A stretch of DNA of 64,000 bases, taken from NCBI GenBank assembly GCA_002728715.1, contig PBVQ01000001.1:12191-76190 (forward strand), in the 5' to 3' direction. Under the pieces are notes generated by a model, which was not told where the DNA came from, did not search any database, and worked only from the letters and a program-made list of their open reading frames with translations. How positions within the stretch are numbered: position 1 is the first letter of the stretch; each line of letters starts with the position of its first letter. Below, in pieces: positions 10,845 to 20,930 of the stretch. The translations under genes and the position numbers were made by a program. The stretch is from Dehalococcoidia bacterium (GTDB lineage Bacteria > Chloroflexota > Dehalococcoidia > Lucifugimonadales > Lucifugimonadaceae).

Positions 10845-11749
10845 ATTTTCAAAAACTTTGTAAGTCTCTGACCAGCACCTTTATCACCAATTTCAGCTAC
10901 ATATATATTTTCGTCATCGTCTACCCACATACCGTGAGCACTTTGACAAGCTGAGTCAACTCCACGCCAACGTGTAATTATATCCCCACCAGAGTTTAAG
11001 ATTGATATACCGTTTTTATTTTCTCCACCGCCTTGCTCTAAAACATAAACTACATCTTCATTTTTTGAGAAGAATATGTCACCCGGGCCAGCAAAACCAT
11101 GCCATGAATTTATATATTCACCATCTGGGCTAAATATTTGAATTCTATTATTCTCCCTATCGCAGACATACACTAAATCGTTTTTATCAACTCCAACCTT
11201 ATGAAGAATAGCAAATTGGCCTTCATTTGTACCAGGACTTCCCCAAGAAAGCTCTAGTTTTCCTTCGTTTGAGAACCTATGCATCCTACGATTTGCATAT
11301 CCATCAGAAACAAATATTTTCTTTTTACTATTTATAGCAATTCCTGTTGGCATATTGAAAGGCGAGCCTTGAGCACCATTAGTAGTAATCGTTATATTGG
11401 CATAGCCAAATGTTCCTAAACTAATTAAAATATCACCGCTTTCATTATGCTTTGTAACTAAGTGAGTCTGATGATCGGCAAGCCATATATTATCATCCAA
11501 ATCTATGTACATCCCATGAGGGACCCTAAACTCATCTTTATCAAGCCCCAAATTACCCCATGAACCTATAAATTTTCCATCTTTTTCCCAACAAGTAATT
11601 GGGTGTTTAGATCTAGAGAATAACCAAACTCTATCTTTAGAGTCTAAAGCAACATCAGCTATTTGACCTAGTTCCCAAAATTTTGGTTTGTGTCTTAGCC
11701 AATTCTGATCAACCTCATACTTAAATTTTCCTTCTCGAACTTGCGTCAT
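10841..11749 (-). CDS. NHL-repeat beta-propeller protein (peptidyl-alpha-hydroxyglycine alpha-amidating lyase-like)
   Basis: Repeated NHL-type segments (FVSDGYANRRMHRFSNEGKLELSWGSPGTNEGQF, VYVCDRENNRIQIFSPDGEYI). Confidence 0.85.
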   Translation of the reverse strand: MTQVREGKFKYEVDQNWLRHKPKFWELGQIADVALDSKDRVWLFSRSKHPITCWEKDGKFIGSWGNLGLDKDEFRVPHGMYIDLDDNIWLADHQTHLVTKHNESGDILISLGTFGYANITITTNGAQGSPFNMPTGIAINSKKKIFVSDGYANRRMHRFSNEGKLELSWGSPGTNEGQFAILHKVGVDKNDLVYVCDRENNRIQIFSPDGEYINSWHGFAGPGDIFFSKNEDVVYVLEQGGGENKNGISILNSGGDIITRWRGVDSACQSAHGMWVDDDENIYVAEIGDKGAGQRLTKFLKI

Positions 11750-11759
11750 ACATTCTCCT

Positions 11760-12710
11760 TTACAGACTCTTTATCATATTCCATTTCCTAAAACTTATTG
11801 GTTCCCGGCCATTACTTAAATCAATATCTTTTCTCTTTGACCAATTTGTGTATGAAACCTCTGCAATATATATTGATCCATTACTATCTACAGTTATACC
11901 ATGTGGAGAGATAAATTGATCTGCACCCTCGCCCTCTTGCTCATCTCCAAATGATGTTACATAGTTAAATTCATAATCTAGTACCTTAACAGATAAACCT
12001 AAATTAGGTACTCCAACTTGTGTATCAGCACCAGTTCCTGCTTCTGCGACCAATAGATAATTATCCTTAAAAGAGGTTATAGCTTGAGGTCTATGCATAT
12101 GATGTTGAGAAACAAACTCACCCTCTAGTGTAAATACCTGAAGTCTAAAGTTTTCACGATCACACATAACAACTCTGTCATTACCCAACATAGTAATATT
12201 ATGCGGTAGAGAAAACTGACCTTCGTCAGCACCTGGTTGTCCCCAAGATAAAATATGTTTACCATTTTTATCGAATTTATGAATCCTTGAATTACCGTAT
12301 CCATCAGTTACAAATAGATCTCCATTACTGGGATTAATTGCTATATCGGTAGGCCTATTAAAGTAACCTCCAGATTGCCATTCACAAGGTTTTTCTTTTT
12401 GACCGATTGTGAAAATTATTTCACCATTTTTTGTACGTTTTTGAACAAAATGACCAAGATCATCCACTAAATATAGATTATCTTCAGAATCTATCTCTAT
12501 TCCATGAGGTCTAACAAATTCTCCCTCACCAATAGTTTTTATAAAGTTTCCATTTTTATCAAAAATTATTAATGGGTGTTCTCCCCTATTAAATACATAA
12601 ACATTGTCTTTTGAATCAACTGATACAGATGTGGCTTCTTTGAAAAATATGGGATGAGGTAATTTAGCCCAAAATGGTTCTGGTGAAAAAAATGATTCTT
12701 TATTTTTCAT
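11760..12710 (-). CDS. NHL-repeat beta-propeller protein, paralogue of the downstream gene
   Basis: LFVTDGYGNSRIHKFDKNGKHILSWGQPGADEGQF and VVMCDRENFRLQVFTLEGEFV. Confidence 0.85.
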   Translation of the reverse strand: MKNKESFFSPEPFWAKLPHPIFFKEATSVSVDSKDNVYVFNRGEHPLIIFDKNGNFIKTIGEGEFVRPHGIEIDSEDNLYLVDDLGHFVQKRTKNGEIIFTIGQKEKPCEWQSGGYFNRPTDIAINPSNGDLFVTDGYGNSRIHKFDKNGKHILSWGQPGADEGQFSLPHNITMLGNDRVVMCDRENFRLQVFTLEGEFVSQHHMHRPQAITSFKDNYLLVAEAGTGADTQVGVPNLGLSVKVLDYEFNYVTSFGDEQEGEGADQFISPHGITVDSNGSIYIAEVSYTNWSKRKDIDLSNGREPISFRKWNMIKSL

Positions 12711-12744
12711 AATACTCCTTATAATTTATTTAATTGCTTCACAA

Positions 12745-13683
12745 TCAATTACCTATTGATTCTAATTCATTCCAAATTTTCTTAGCATAATTCAAGGACT
12801 TAAGATCATTATGCCACTGATCACCTGCCCACGCTCCTTCTATGGTCATATACCCTGAATAATTTGCATTATGTAGAGATGAAATTGCATATCTATAGTC
12901 TATCTCACCATCAGGTAATGGAACTCTTAGGAATACTGAACGATTATTCTCAGGATGGTAAACCGTTTGAAGATTTTTGCAATGCCAATATTTTGAAATA
13001 GATGCCATGGAATCTATTGCATTTTCAAACGTTTCTTCAGGAACATCATAGTTCCACAATATGTTACCCAAATCAGGATTTATTCCAAAGTTTTCTTTAT
13101 CGATTTTATTGTGTAGTAAAACTGCTGACCATGAATTATCAACAGGAGAATTCTGGTGTACCTCTGCGGTGATTACAATATTTTTATCTTTGGCTATATC
13201 GCATGCATGTTTATAGACCTTTGCTATTTCATCATATGTATATAACATTGAGTCCTTTGAAGAATCTTGTGAAATATTCCAACCTTTTTCACTTCCAGGA
13301 AGAGATCCGGGAGGATAACCAGGCAATCTAGCAGGAGCACTTAATGCACCATTTACGATTTCTGCTCCAACAATTTCAGCTATATTTATAGACTTGTGTA
13401 AACGTTCAATATTTTTTGGACCATTTTTAGCATCATGTAGTGTGCCACCTGATCTCAAGCAGCCAATCGTCAAACCGAAGTCACTTATCCTTTTTGAAAA
13501 ATCTAATAATTCATTTCTTTGACCAATGTATTCAAATGTCTCTAAACCAATTTCTAAAGCATCAAAGCCTATTTCTTTTGTTTTTGATAAAAATGCATCA
13601 GTATAATTATCTGGTTTCAGATCAGTATACTCATATGAGATTGGAAAAATAGTATGTCTACGGTTTGCATAACAAAATCTCAT
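12745..13683 (-). CDS. Sugar phosphate isomerase/epimerase (xylose isomerase-like TIM barrel)
   Basis: GFDALEIGLETFEY, VITAEVHQNSPVDNS, NFGINPDLGN and YSGYMTIEGAWAGDQW are typical of AP endonuclease 2/xylose isomerase-like proteins. Confidence 0.78.
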   Translation of the reverse strand: MRFCYANRRHTIFPISYEYTDLKPDNYTDAFLSKTKEIGFDALEIGLETFEYIGQRNELLDFSKRISDFGLTIGCLRSGGTLHDAKNGPKNIERLHKSINIAEIVGAEIVNGALSAPARLPGYPPGSLPGSEKGWNISQDSSKDSMLYTYDEIAKVYKHACDIAKDKNIVITAEVHQNSPVDNSWSAVLLHNKIDKENFGINPDLGNILWNYDVPEETFENAIDSMASISKYWHCKNLQTVYHPENNRSVFLRVPLPDGEIDYRYAISSLHNANYSGYMTIEGAWAGDQWHNDLKSLNYAKKIWNELESIGN

Positions 13684-13777
13684 TTGTAATTCCCCTTATA
13701 ATATTGGATTTACATAGGATATTACTTTAATTTTTTATGTAAGTAAAATAAAATTCTCATTAATAATCAATTTTATT

Positions 13778-14929
13778 ATGAACAATAACACTAAGAATCT
13801 TATATATGTATCAATTGGGACATGCTGTTTTTGGCTTTCTTTATATTTGTATGTTCCAATTCTGCCTATACACTCAACAGAACTAGGCGCGAATTTAGAA
13901 GTTACGGGATTTATTATTGCATCTTATGCATTAGGACAATTACTATTTAGAATTCCTATAGGAATTTTATCTGATATTTTTAGCAGAAAAATATTTACAA
14001 TAATTGCTTTTAGTTTATCAAGTATAGGAGCTTTAACTTTAGGCCTGTCAGAAAACCCAAATCAGTTATTAATTGGCAGATCTATAACGGGAATATCTGC
14101 TGCAGGATGGGTATCTCTTACTGTACTTTTTTCAACATTTTTCCCAGAAGATAAAACACAAAAAAGTGTAACAATTTTAATGATTATTAATACTTTTTGC
14201 GTAGTCATAGCAACATTTTTTGGAGGTATTATAGCTGAAAATTACAGTAATTCAATAACTTTTTATATTAGTTTTATTATAGGTATTATTGGGATATTAT
14301 TCTTGGTGATTTCAAAAGAGCCGATATTTGAAAAAAGTTCAAAAAATTACTTATTATCTGTAAAGAATGTAATAAAAAATAAAACAATTATTAGAATTTC
14401 AATAATTGCAATAACTCTTCAATTTGTCGTTTTTGGAATAAATTTTGGATTCTTGCCCATATATGCTGAAAGTCTAGGAGCTTCAAAGTCAGAAGTAGGA
14501 TTCCTTACATCTATGGGTATGTTATCCACTGTTTTTGGCACACTTATTTCTTTTTATCTCCAAAAAAAAATGAACCCTTCAGTTTGTTTATTTATATCAT
14601 CTTTGATGATTGCTGGATCATTAATTATTTTTTCATTAAGCGAAAATTTATTACTAATTTTTATTGTTCAAATATTTAATGGATTTGGTAGAGGGCTTAT
14701 GAACACCATTCTGATAAGTTTAACTCTCATACATGCGAATAGAAATCTTAAAGCTACTACTCAAGGAGTATATCAAGCGCTATACTCTATAGGTATGTTG
14801 CTAGGTCCTGCTATATCAGGAGTTCTTGCACAAAAATATTCCCTAGACTACGTCTTCATATTCTCTACCATTATAATTGGTTTTGGAGGTGTATTATCAA
14901 TTATTAAACCATTTAATGAAAAAAAATGA
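13778..14929 (+). CDS. MFS transporter
   Basis: About 12 hydrophobic segments; motif A-like RIPIGILSDIFSRK; GRSITGISAAGW. Confidence 0.88.
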   Translation: MNNNTKNLIYVSIGTCCFWLSLYLYVPILPIHSTELGANLEVTGFIIASYALGQLLFRIPIGILSDIFSRKIFTIIAFSLSSIGALTLGLSENPNQLLIGRSITGISAAGWVSLTVLFSTFFPEDKTQKSVTILMIINTFCVVIATFFGGIIAENYSNSITFYISFIIGIIGILFLVISKEPIFEKSSKNYLLSVKNVIKNKTIIRISIIAITLQFVVFGINFGFLPIYAESLGASKSEVGFLTSMGMLSTVFGTLISFYLQKKMNPSVCLFISSLMIAGSLIIFSLSENLLLIFIVQIFNGFGRGLMNTILISLTLIHANRNLKATTQGVYQALYSIGMLLGPAISGVLAQKYSLDYVFIFSTIIIGFGGVLSIIKPFNEKK

Positions 14930-14974
14930 TTTATAATCATAAAAAATAATTTAATATTTTTTTGGAGTAAAAAA

Positions 14975-16369
14975 TTGGTTGATAACATGCGATTTGAAAA
15001 GGATTCAATGGGAGAATTAGAAGTACCTTCCAAGGCCTACTATGGCGGAAATACTAGAAGGGCTGAATTAAATTTTCCTATCAGTAAGCTTAGATTAGGA
15101 AGGTCATTTATAAAAGCAATTGCACAAGTAAAATTGTCAGCAGCAATAACAAATAAAGAACTTGGTACTCTAGAAAATAATATAGCAAATGCAATAATAG
15201 ATGCTGCAAAAAAAGTTATTGATGGTTATTATGACGATCAGTTTGTTGTTGATGTATTTCAAACAGGCTCGGGTACATCAACTAATATGAATGCTAATGA
15301 GGTTATTTCTAATATAGCTATTGAATCTTTAGGAGGTTTACTAGGTTCTAGAGACCCAGTTCATCCTAATGACCATGTTAATAAAGGCCAATCATCTAAT
15401 GATGTAATCCCTACAACTATTCACGTTGCTGCTGCTGTATCTATAAACGAAAAACTTATCCCTAGTCTAGAAATTTTAGAAAAGTCATTAGAGACCAAAT
15501 CTAAAGAATTTTGGAACATAGTAAAAACTGGAAGAACTCATCTTCAAGATGCTACACCAATCAGATTAGGTCAAGAATTTTTAGGTTATGCTGGCCAAAT
15601 TAAATTAGCTATATCAAGAGCAAAAAAAGCTCTAGATGAGTTGAAAATCCTAGCCTTAGGTGGAACTGCAGTTGGTACAGGAATAGGTATGCATCCAAAA
15701 TTTAGCCAAGGGGTAATAAAAGAACTCAGCAAGATGACAAATATCGATTTCAGTGAGACTGATAATCATTTTCAAGCACAAAGCACCATAGATGCAGTCG
15801 TTACAGCATCGGGAGAAATAAAGTCTATAGCAGTAAGTATGATGAAGATTGCCAATGATATAAGATGGCTTGGATCAGGACCTAGAGCTGGTATTGGGGA
15901 AATCTCTTTACCAGAAGTTCAACCAGGCTCTTCAATAATGCCAGGAAAAGTCAATCCTGTTATTGCTGAATCAGTAACTATGGTTTGCGCACAAGTTATA
16001 GGTAATGATGCAACAGTAACAATTGCAGGTCAATCAGGAAATTTTGAACTGAACGTAATGATGCCTGTTGCTGCACATAATTTACTAGAAAGTATAGATC
16101 TCTTATCATCCTCCTCATCTAACTTTGCTCAGCAATGTATAGACGGGCTAGAGGCAACAGACAAAGGCCCAAATATGGTTATGCAAGGATTAGCAATTTG
16201 TACTGCATTGGCTCCAATAGTAGGATATGATTCAGCTGCAAAAATCGCACATATAGCATCAGAAACTGGCAAGACCATAAAAGAAGTAACAATTTTAGAA
16301 ACAGATCTTGATGAAAAGCAAATAGATAGTATATTAGAGCCTCTTTCTATGACAGAGCCTAAGGAATAA
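14975..16369 (+). CDS. fumC: Class II fumarate hydratase
   Basis: GSGTSTNMNANEV, KTGRTHLQDATPIRLGQEF and the signature GSSIMPGKVNPV. Start TTG 14975, or ATG at 14987. Confidence 0.94.
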   Translation: MVDNMRFEKDSMGELEVPSKAYYGGNTRRAELNFPISKLRLGRSFIKAIAQVKLSAAITNKELGTLENNIANAIIDAAKKVIDGYYDDQFVVDVFQTGSGTSTNMNANEVISNIAIESLGGLLGSRDPVHPNDHVNKGQSSNDVIPTTIHVAAAVSINEKLIPSLEILEKSLETKSKEFWNIVKTGRTHLQDATPIRLGQEFLGYAGQIKLAISRAKKALDELKILALGGTAVGTGIGMHPKFSQGVIKELSKMTNIDFSETDNHFQAQSTIDAVVTASGEIKSIAVSMMKIANDIRWLGSGPRAGIGEISLPEVQPGSSIMPGKVNPVIAESVTMVCAQVIGNDATVTIAGQSGNFELNVMMPVAAHNLLESIDLLSSSSSNFAQQCIDGLEATDKGPNMVMQGLAICTALAPIVGYDSAAKIAHIASETGKTIKEVTILETDLDEKQIDSILEPLSMTEPKE

Positions 16370-16373
16370 AAGT

Positions 16374-16835
16374 ATGCAAAACTTTGAAGAAAAAATTAAA
16401 AAGCTTGGTATAGATTTGGGTAAAGGATCACCTCCAGTAGCTAATTTTGTTACTGCCGTAACATCAGGGAATTTAGTCTTTTTGTCCGGACAAGGGCCAA
16501 TGAAAGAAGATGGATCTTTTATGAAGGGGAAATTAGGAGGTGAAATTAGTGTTGATCAAGGATATGAAGCTGCAAGATTAGTTTGTATTCAGCTATTGAC
16601 TGCTTTGAAAAATCATATTGGTGACTTAAACAAAGTTGAAAAAATTGTTAAGGTTCTAGGAATGGTAAATGCTGAGAGTAATTTTGATAATCATCCTAAA
16701 GTAATAAATGGATGTTCTGATCTGCTTGTAGAAGTATTTGGTAATAAAGGAAAACATGCTCGCTCCGCTGTGGGTATGGGTAGTTTACCTTTTCAAATTC
16801 CAGTTGAGATTGAGATGATTGTACAGATCAAGTGA
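16374..16835 (+). CDS. RidA/YjgF-YER057c-UK114 family protein
   Basis: LVFLSGQGP, KIVKVLGMVNAE and GKHARSAVGMGSLPFQIPVEIEMI. Confidence 0.88.
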   Translation: MQNFEEKIKKLGIDLGKGSPPVANFVTAVTSGNLVFLSGQGPMKEDGSFMKGKLGGEISVDQGYEAARLVCIQLLTALKNHIGDLNKVEKIVKVLGMVNAESNFDNHPKVINGCSDLLVEVFGNKGKHARSAVGMGSLPFQIPVEIEMIVQIK

Positions 16836-16857
16836 TCTTATATAACTGGAAAATTAA

Positions 16858-18081
16858 TTGAATAAAAATCAAACATTAAAATCTACCTTAATTACCTTAG
16901 CTTGGTCAGTTTACATCCCATCTTTTTTATTATCTGTAGCACAAGGTATGATAATACCAATACTACCTGGTTTTGCATCAGAAGAGATGGCCGCGACCAC
17001 ATTTATGATTGGACTAATTGTCTCAGCTAAAGCAATTGGTATGCTTATATTTGATATTCCTTCAGGCATTATTTTATCTAGATTCGGTATGAACAAAACT
17101 ATGATGCTAGGTGTAATTTTATTTGCATTATCTTCTCTTCTAGCCGCTACAGCTCAGAATACAACTTTTCTATTCTTTGCTCGAATAATTTCTGGAATAA
17201 GTTTTTCTTTATGGATGATATCAAGACATTCATTTATAGCCATAGCTGTTCCTATAGAAATTAGAGGAAGAGCTATTTCAATATTTGGTGGATTTGGAAG
17301 ATTTGCTACAATATTGGGCCCTTTTATAGGTGGAATTGTTGCTGAATTCATAGGTATTAGAGTACCTTTTGTCATACAAATATTTTTAGCAACAGTTACG
17401 TTTATCATTTTAATGATTAATTACCATAAATCTGAAAAATATAATAATGATATAAATAAACATCTTATATCGCAAAATAAAAATTTCTTATCTGGTTTTT
17501 CTACAGTATTTAAAAATAATTATAAAATTTTTGCAACTGCCGGATTTGTTGCATCTGTCCTTTCTTTTTTGAGAGCAGCAAGAGAGTTTATGATTCCTTT
17601 TTGGGGAGAGGAATTAAAATTATCAAAAGATATTATTGGATACATAGTTACTGCATCATTTGCTATTGACTCTTTATTATTTCCTTTAGTTGGATATGTA
17701 ATGGATAGGTGGGGAAGAAAGTTTACTGGTGTTCCGGCACTCATAATTTTATCGATAGCAATATTTCTAATTCCATTTACTTCAGATTTATATAGTCTAT
17801 TTTTGATAGGTATTTTAGCAGGAGCAGGTAACGGTCTATCAACTGCTTTTATACTAACTTTGGGAGCAGATTTATCCCCTGAAAAGAATAGGGGGGAATT
17901 TTTAGGTACATGGAGAATGTTTGCAGACACAGGGGCTTCTTCAGCTCCATTAGCTATTGGATATATGGGTCAAATTATTTCTCTATCTTTTGCATCAACA
18001 TTTACAGCTATATTTGGTTTTATCGGAACAATTATATTAATTTTTCTAGTCCGAGATACTAAAAATATCAACAAATACTAA
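16858..18081 (+). CDS. MFS transporter
   Basis: Multiple TM segments; DIPSGIILSRFGMNK and GYVMDRWGRKFTG motif A-like loops. Confidence 0.88.
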   Translation: MNKNQTLKSTLITLAWSVYIPSFLLSVAQGMIIPILPGFASEEMAATTFMIGLIVSAKAIGMLIFDIPSGIILSRFGMNKTMMLGVILFALSSLLAATAQNTTFLFFARIISGISFSLWMISRHSFIAIAVPIEIRGRAISIFGGFGRFATILGPFIGGIVAEFIGIRVPFVIQIFLATVTFIILMINYHKSEKYNNDINKHLISQNKNFLSGFSTVFKNNYKIFATAGFVASVLSFLRAAREFMIPFWGEELKLSKDIIGYIVTASFAIDSLLFPLVGYVMDRWGRKFTGVPALIILSIAIFLIPFTSDLYSLFLIGILAGAGNGLSTAFILTLGADLSPEKNRGEFLGTWRMFADTGASSAPLAIGYMGQIISLSFASTFTAIFGFIGTIILIFLVRDTKNINKY

Positions 18082-18920
18082 ATTATACTTAATAATTTTT
18101 TCAAGCATTTAGAGTCATCATTGAAAGATCTACCATCAATCCACTTTTTTGATTCTCCACTCATTCCATCCACTGCACCTGCTAAAACTATTTTACTTAA
18201 CCAATTATTAGTTTGATTTATACTTGGAAGTAATTTTTGATTTTTCATTATTGATAAAGATGTTATCAGGCCATAGGCTCCCCAATTAGATACGCTAGAT
18301 ATAATTAATTCTGTAGTTTTAGTAACTGCAGGTTTGTCGGGTAATCCATCAATATTTTTTATTTTTTCAAAAAAATTTCCCATACCAATTTCATTTCCTC
18401 CATCTCCAATGCCTATAGTTTTTTTATGGAAATTAAATAAGTAGTCAATTTTTGAGTTATATTTCGAAAAATCTAAACCTTTCCAGTTTCTATAAGTTCC
18501 ATCTTCTAAAATACCTGCTCTTTCTATAGATATCAAAAGGGATGGATTGTGCTGACTTAATAATTTTTTTGCAAAATTTGATGACTCTTGATGACCAAGA
18601 TTAGGAAACACTATAATCTCGTTTTCTGTGAACAATGGAATTAGGATATCATAACTATATTCATCAGTTATTATATATACCTCATTACCTAACTTCTTCA
18701 ATGCATCACTTAGTGCTTTTGCACCTAATGGACCATCAGTTTCACCTTTTTTTGATTTTAAGATATAAAATCCTGTAGTTATGAAAACCACCCCTTGGTT
18801 TTTCAAAACTAAATCTGATGAACTCCTAATCCAGTCTTTCTTCATGTAGCAACTTAATTTCGAAATAGAACGAGTATCTTCTGAAAGTATAATGTCTTGT
18901 ATGAGATTAAATTTATTCAA
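18078..18920 (-). CDS. DUF4392-type protein, C-terminal-half homologue of D-glutamate cyclase
   Basis: TGFYI, GTYRNWKGLDFSKYNSKIDYLF and TIGIGDGGNEIGMGNF are characteristic of the DUF4392/glutamate cyclase C-terminal domain. TTG start overlaps the upstream stop (TTGA). Confidence 0.78.
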   Translation of the reverse strand: MNKFNLIQDIILSEDTRSISKLSCYMKKDWIRSSSDLVLKNQGVVFITTGFYILKSKKGETDGPLGAKALSDALKKLGNEVYIITDEYSYDILIPLFTENEIIVFPNLGHQESSNFAKKLLSQHNPSLLISIERAGILEDGTYRNWKGLDFSKYNSKIDYLFNFHKKTIGIGDGGNEIGMGNFFEKIKNIDGLPDKPAVTKTTELIISSVSNWGAYGLITSLSIMKNQKLLPSINQTNNWLSKIVLAGAVDGMSGESKKWIDGRSFNDDSKCLKKLLSII

Positions 18921-19687
18921 TTTTTGTTTCTTGTACTCAAGTCAGTTATAAACATATGGCCGGGAGAATGAGTTATCATAAAATCGATATTTGATGTGAG
19001 GGCAATATTTTGTGGAGTCACCCCACATGCCCAAAATACAGGAACATAGCTTTTGTCATCATTTATCCATTGGTTACCATAATCTGGATTTTTAATATCT
19101 TTGATCCCAATTTTTTCTGGGTCACCTATATGAACTGGGGAACCATGAGAATTAGTATATTTAGATGAAATCTCTACAACCTCATCGATTCGACTTTCAT
19201 GAATCCATCGCAAAGTAACTACCATATTTCCAGCAAAATCCCCAGATGGAATTGTAGGAATATTTGTGTTGTACATAGGAACAGTTTTTGATGAATTATA
19301 ATATGGAAGATAAAAATTTGATTCAACTAATTCATGCTCAAAAGAAAAACTACAACCGAGCAAAAAAGTTACCAAGTTTTTATCCCAATAGGAATTAATT
19401 TGATTTATTTCTTCTCTTAATTTTCCATTTATATATACTCGATATTTAGGGACATCGAACCTAATATCAGAGTTAGGAGTAGTTATTTTAGCTTCAAAAT
19501 CTCCTGGATCTAAAACTTCAATTATTGGGCAGGGTTTACTGTTTCTTTGACAAAAGACTAAAAAATCATAGGCGTGTTTTTTATTTAAGATCACTACATT
19601 GGTTTGTACAAAATTTTTACACTCACCGGAGGTTTGACCGGTAAAAATGCCATTTCTTATGTTTTTTCTAAATAAAATTGAATCCAT
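18917..19687 (-). CDS. DUF1445 family protein (putative hydro-lyase / D-glutamate cyclase N-terminal-half homologue)
   Basis: RNGIFTGQTSGECKNFVQTNVVILNKKHAYDFLVFCQRNSKPCPIIEV and LLGCSFSFEHELVE match my memory of the DUF1445 family. Confidence 0.82.
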   Translation of the reverse strand: MDSILFRKNIRNGIFTGQTSGECKNFVQTNVVILNKKHAYDFLVFCQRNSKPCPIIEVLDPGDFEAKITTPNSDIRFDVPKYRVYINGKLREEINQINSYWDKNLVTFLLGCSFSFEHELVESNFYLPYYNSSKTVPMYNTNIPTIPSGDFAGNMVVTLRWIHESRIDEVVEISSKYTNSHGSPVHIGDPEKIGIKDIKNPDYGNQWINDDKSYVPVFWACGVTPQNIALTSNIDFMITHSPGHMFITDLSTRNKN

Positions 19688-19765
19688 AAGGTAACTTTCT
19701 ATTTTGAATTCTGTAATTATAAATTATACTATCAAAAAAGTAATTTTATTAATAGCGAGAAAAAA

Positions 19766-20920
19766 ATGAAGATAATTAAAGTAGAACAATTTGCTCCCAG
19801 GCAAAGAACTAGACTAATAAGAATCACGACTGACACCGGAATAGAAGGTTGGGCAGAAAGTACTTTGGAAGGTAAACCTCACTCAGTCCCGGCTGCTATT
19901 GATGAATTTGCTGAATATTTGATTGGTAAGGATCCTTTACGTATTGAGCATCACTGGCAACAAATGTATAGATCTTCTTTCTTTAGAGGAGGGGCTCACA
20001 ATATGTCAGCAATAGCAGGAATTAATGCCGCATTATGGGACATTGCTGGGAAGCATTATGGAGTTCCAAGTTATATGCTTATGGGAGGAAATGTCAGAGA
20101 TAAAATAAGAGTGTATGCACATTGGGGGATTAGAGACCTTACAGATGAGGGACTTAATGCTTCAAGAGAAAGATTAAATATGTTGCAAAAATCTGGATAC
20201 ACAGGATATAAGGCAGGACCTGCCGGAACCTGGAGAGCTCATGAACCACCTTCTAGAATTGATGAATTTGTAAAAGCAGCATATATGATGAGAGAATGGG
20301 TAGGGGATGATGTAGAATTATGCTTTGATTTTCATGGTAAAATGACCCCAGGTTTAGCAGTTGAAGTTTGTAATGAAATTAAGGGAATGAGACCAATGTT
20401 CGTTGAAGAACCCATCCCACAAGAAAACCCTGATGCACTAAAACGTATTCAAGAGCAAGTTAGTTTCCCTCTTGCGACAGGTGAAAGACTCTTAAGTCGG
20501 TGGGAATTCAGAGAAGTTATAGAAAAACAGGCAGTATCTCTGCTACAGCCTGATGTTGCCCATTGTGGAGGTCCTTCAGAATTAAAAAAAATCGCAAATT
20601 ATGCTGAAGTATATTATCAACACATTATGCCTCATTGCGCAATCGGACCACTAGCTCTTGCTGCATGTATGTTAGTAGACGCAGTTGTTCCTAACTTCCT
20701 AATACAAGAACAAGTTGATGAAGGGCTTGGAAATGAACTACTTAATTCACCGTGGATCGTAAAAGATGGGCACATTGACCTATGGACCACACCCGGACTA
20801 GGTGTTGATATAAATGAAGCAGAAGCAACAAAAACTTATGGCGGTGATGCTTATGGGTACCACAAAGAATTAGGTGGAGAATATTACTATGAAAATGATG
20901 GTTCGGTAGCTGATTGGTAG
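19766..20920 (+). CDS. Mandelate racemase/muconate lactonizing enzyme family (galactonate dehydratase-like)
   Basis: IAGINAALWDIAGKHYGVPSYMLMGG, LCFDFHGKMTP, MFVEEPIP, ATGERL and LQPDVAHCGG. Confidence 0.9.
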   Translation: MKIIKVEQFAPRQRTRLIRITTDTGIEGWAESTLEGKPHSVPAAIDEFAEYLIGKDPLRIEHHWQQMYRSSFFRGGAHNMSAIAGINAALWDIAGKHYGVPSYMLMGGNVRDKIRVYAHWGIRDLTDEGLNASRERLNMLQKSGYTGYKAGPAGTWRAHEPPSRIDEFVKAAYMMREWVGDDVELCFDFHGKMTPGLAVEVCNEIKGMRPMFVEEPIPQENPDALKRIQEQVSFPLATGERLLSRWEFREVIEKQAVSLLQPDVAHCGGPSELKKIANYAEVYYQHIMPHCAIGPLALAACMLVDAVVPNFLIQEQVDEGLGNELLNSPWIVKDGHIDLWTTPGLGVDINEAEATKTYGGDAYGYHKELGGEYYYENDGSVADW

Positions 20921-20930
20921 CCATTATTCA

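Noticed and set aside
17520-17930. 136-aa minus-strand ORF (also 16911..17096 and 17154..17408)
   Set aside because: Antisense shadow ORFs of the MFS transporter gene 16858..18081.
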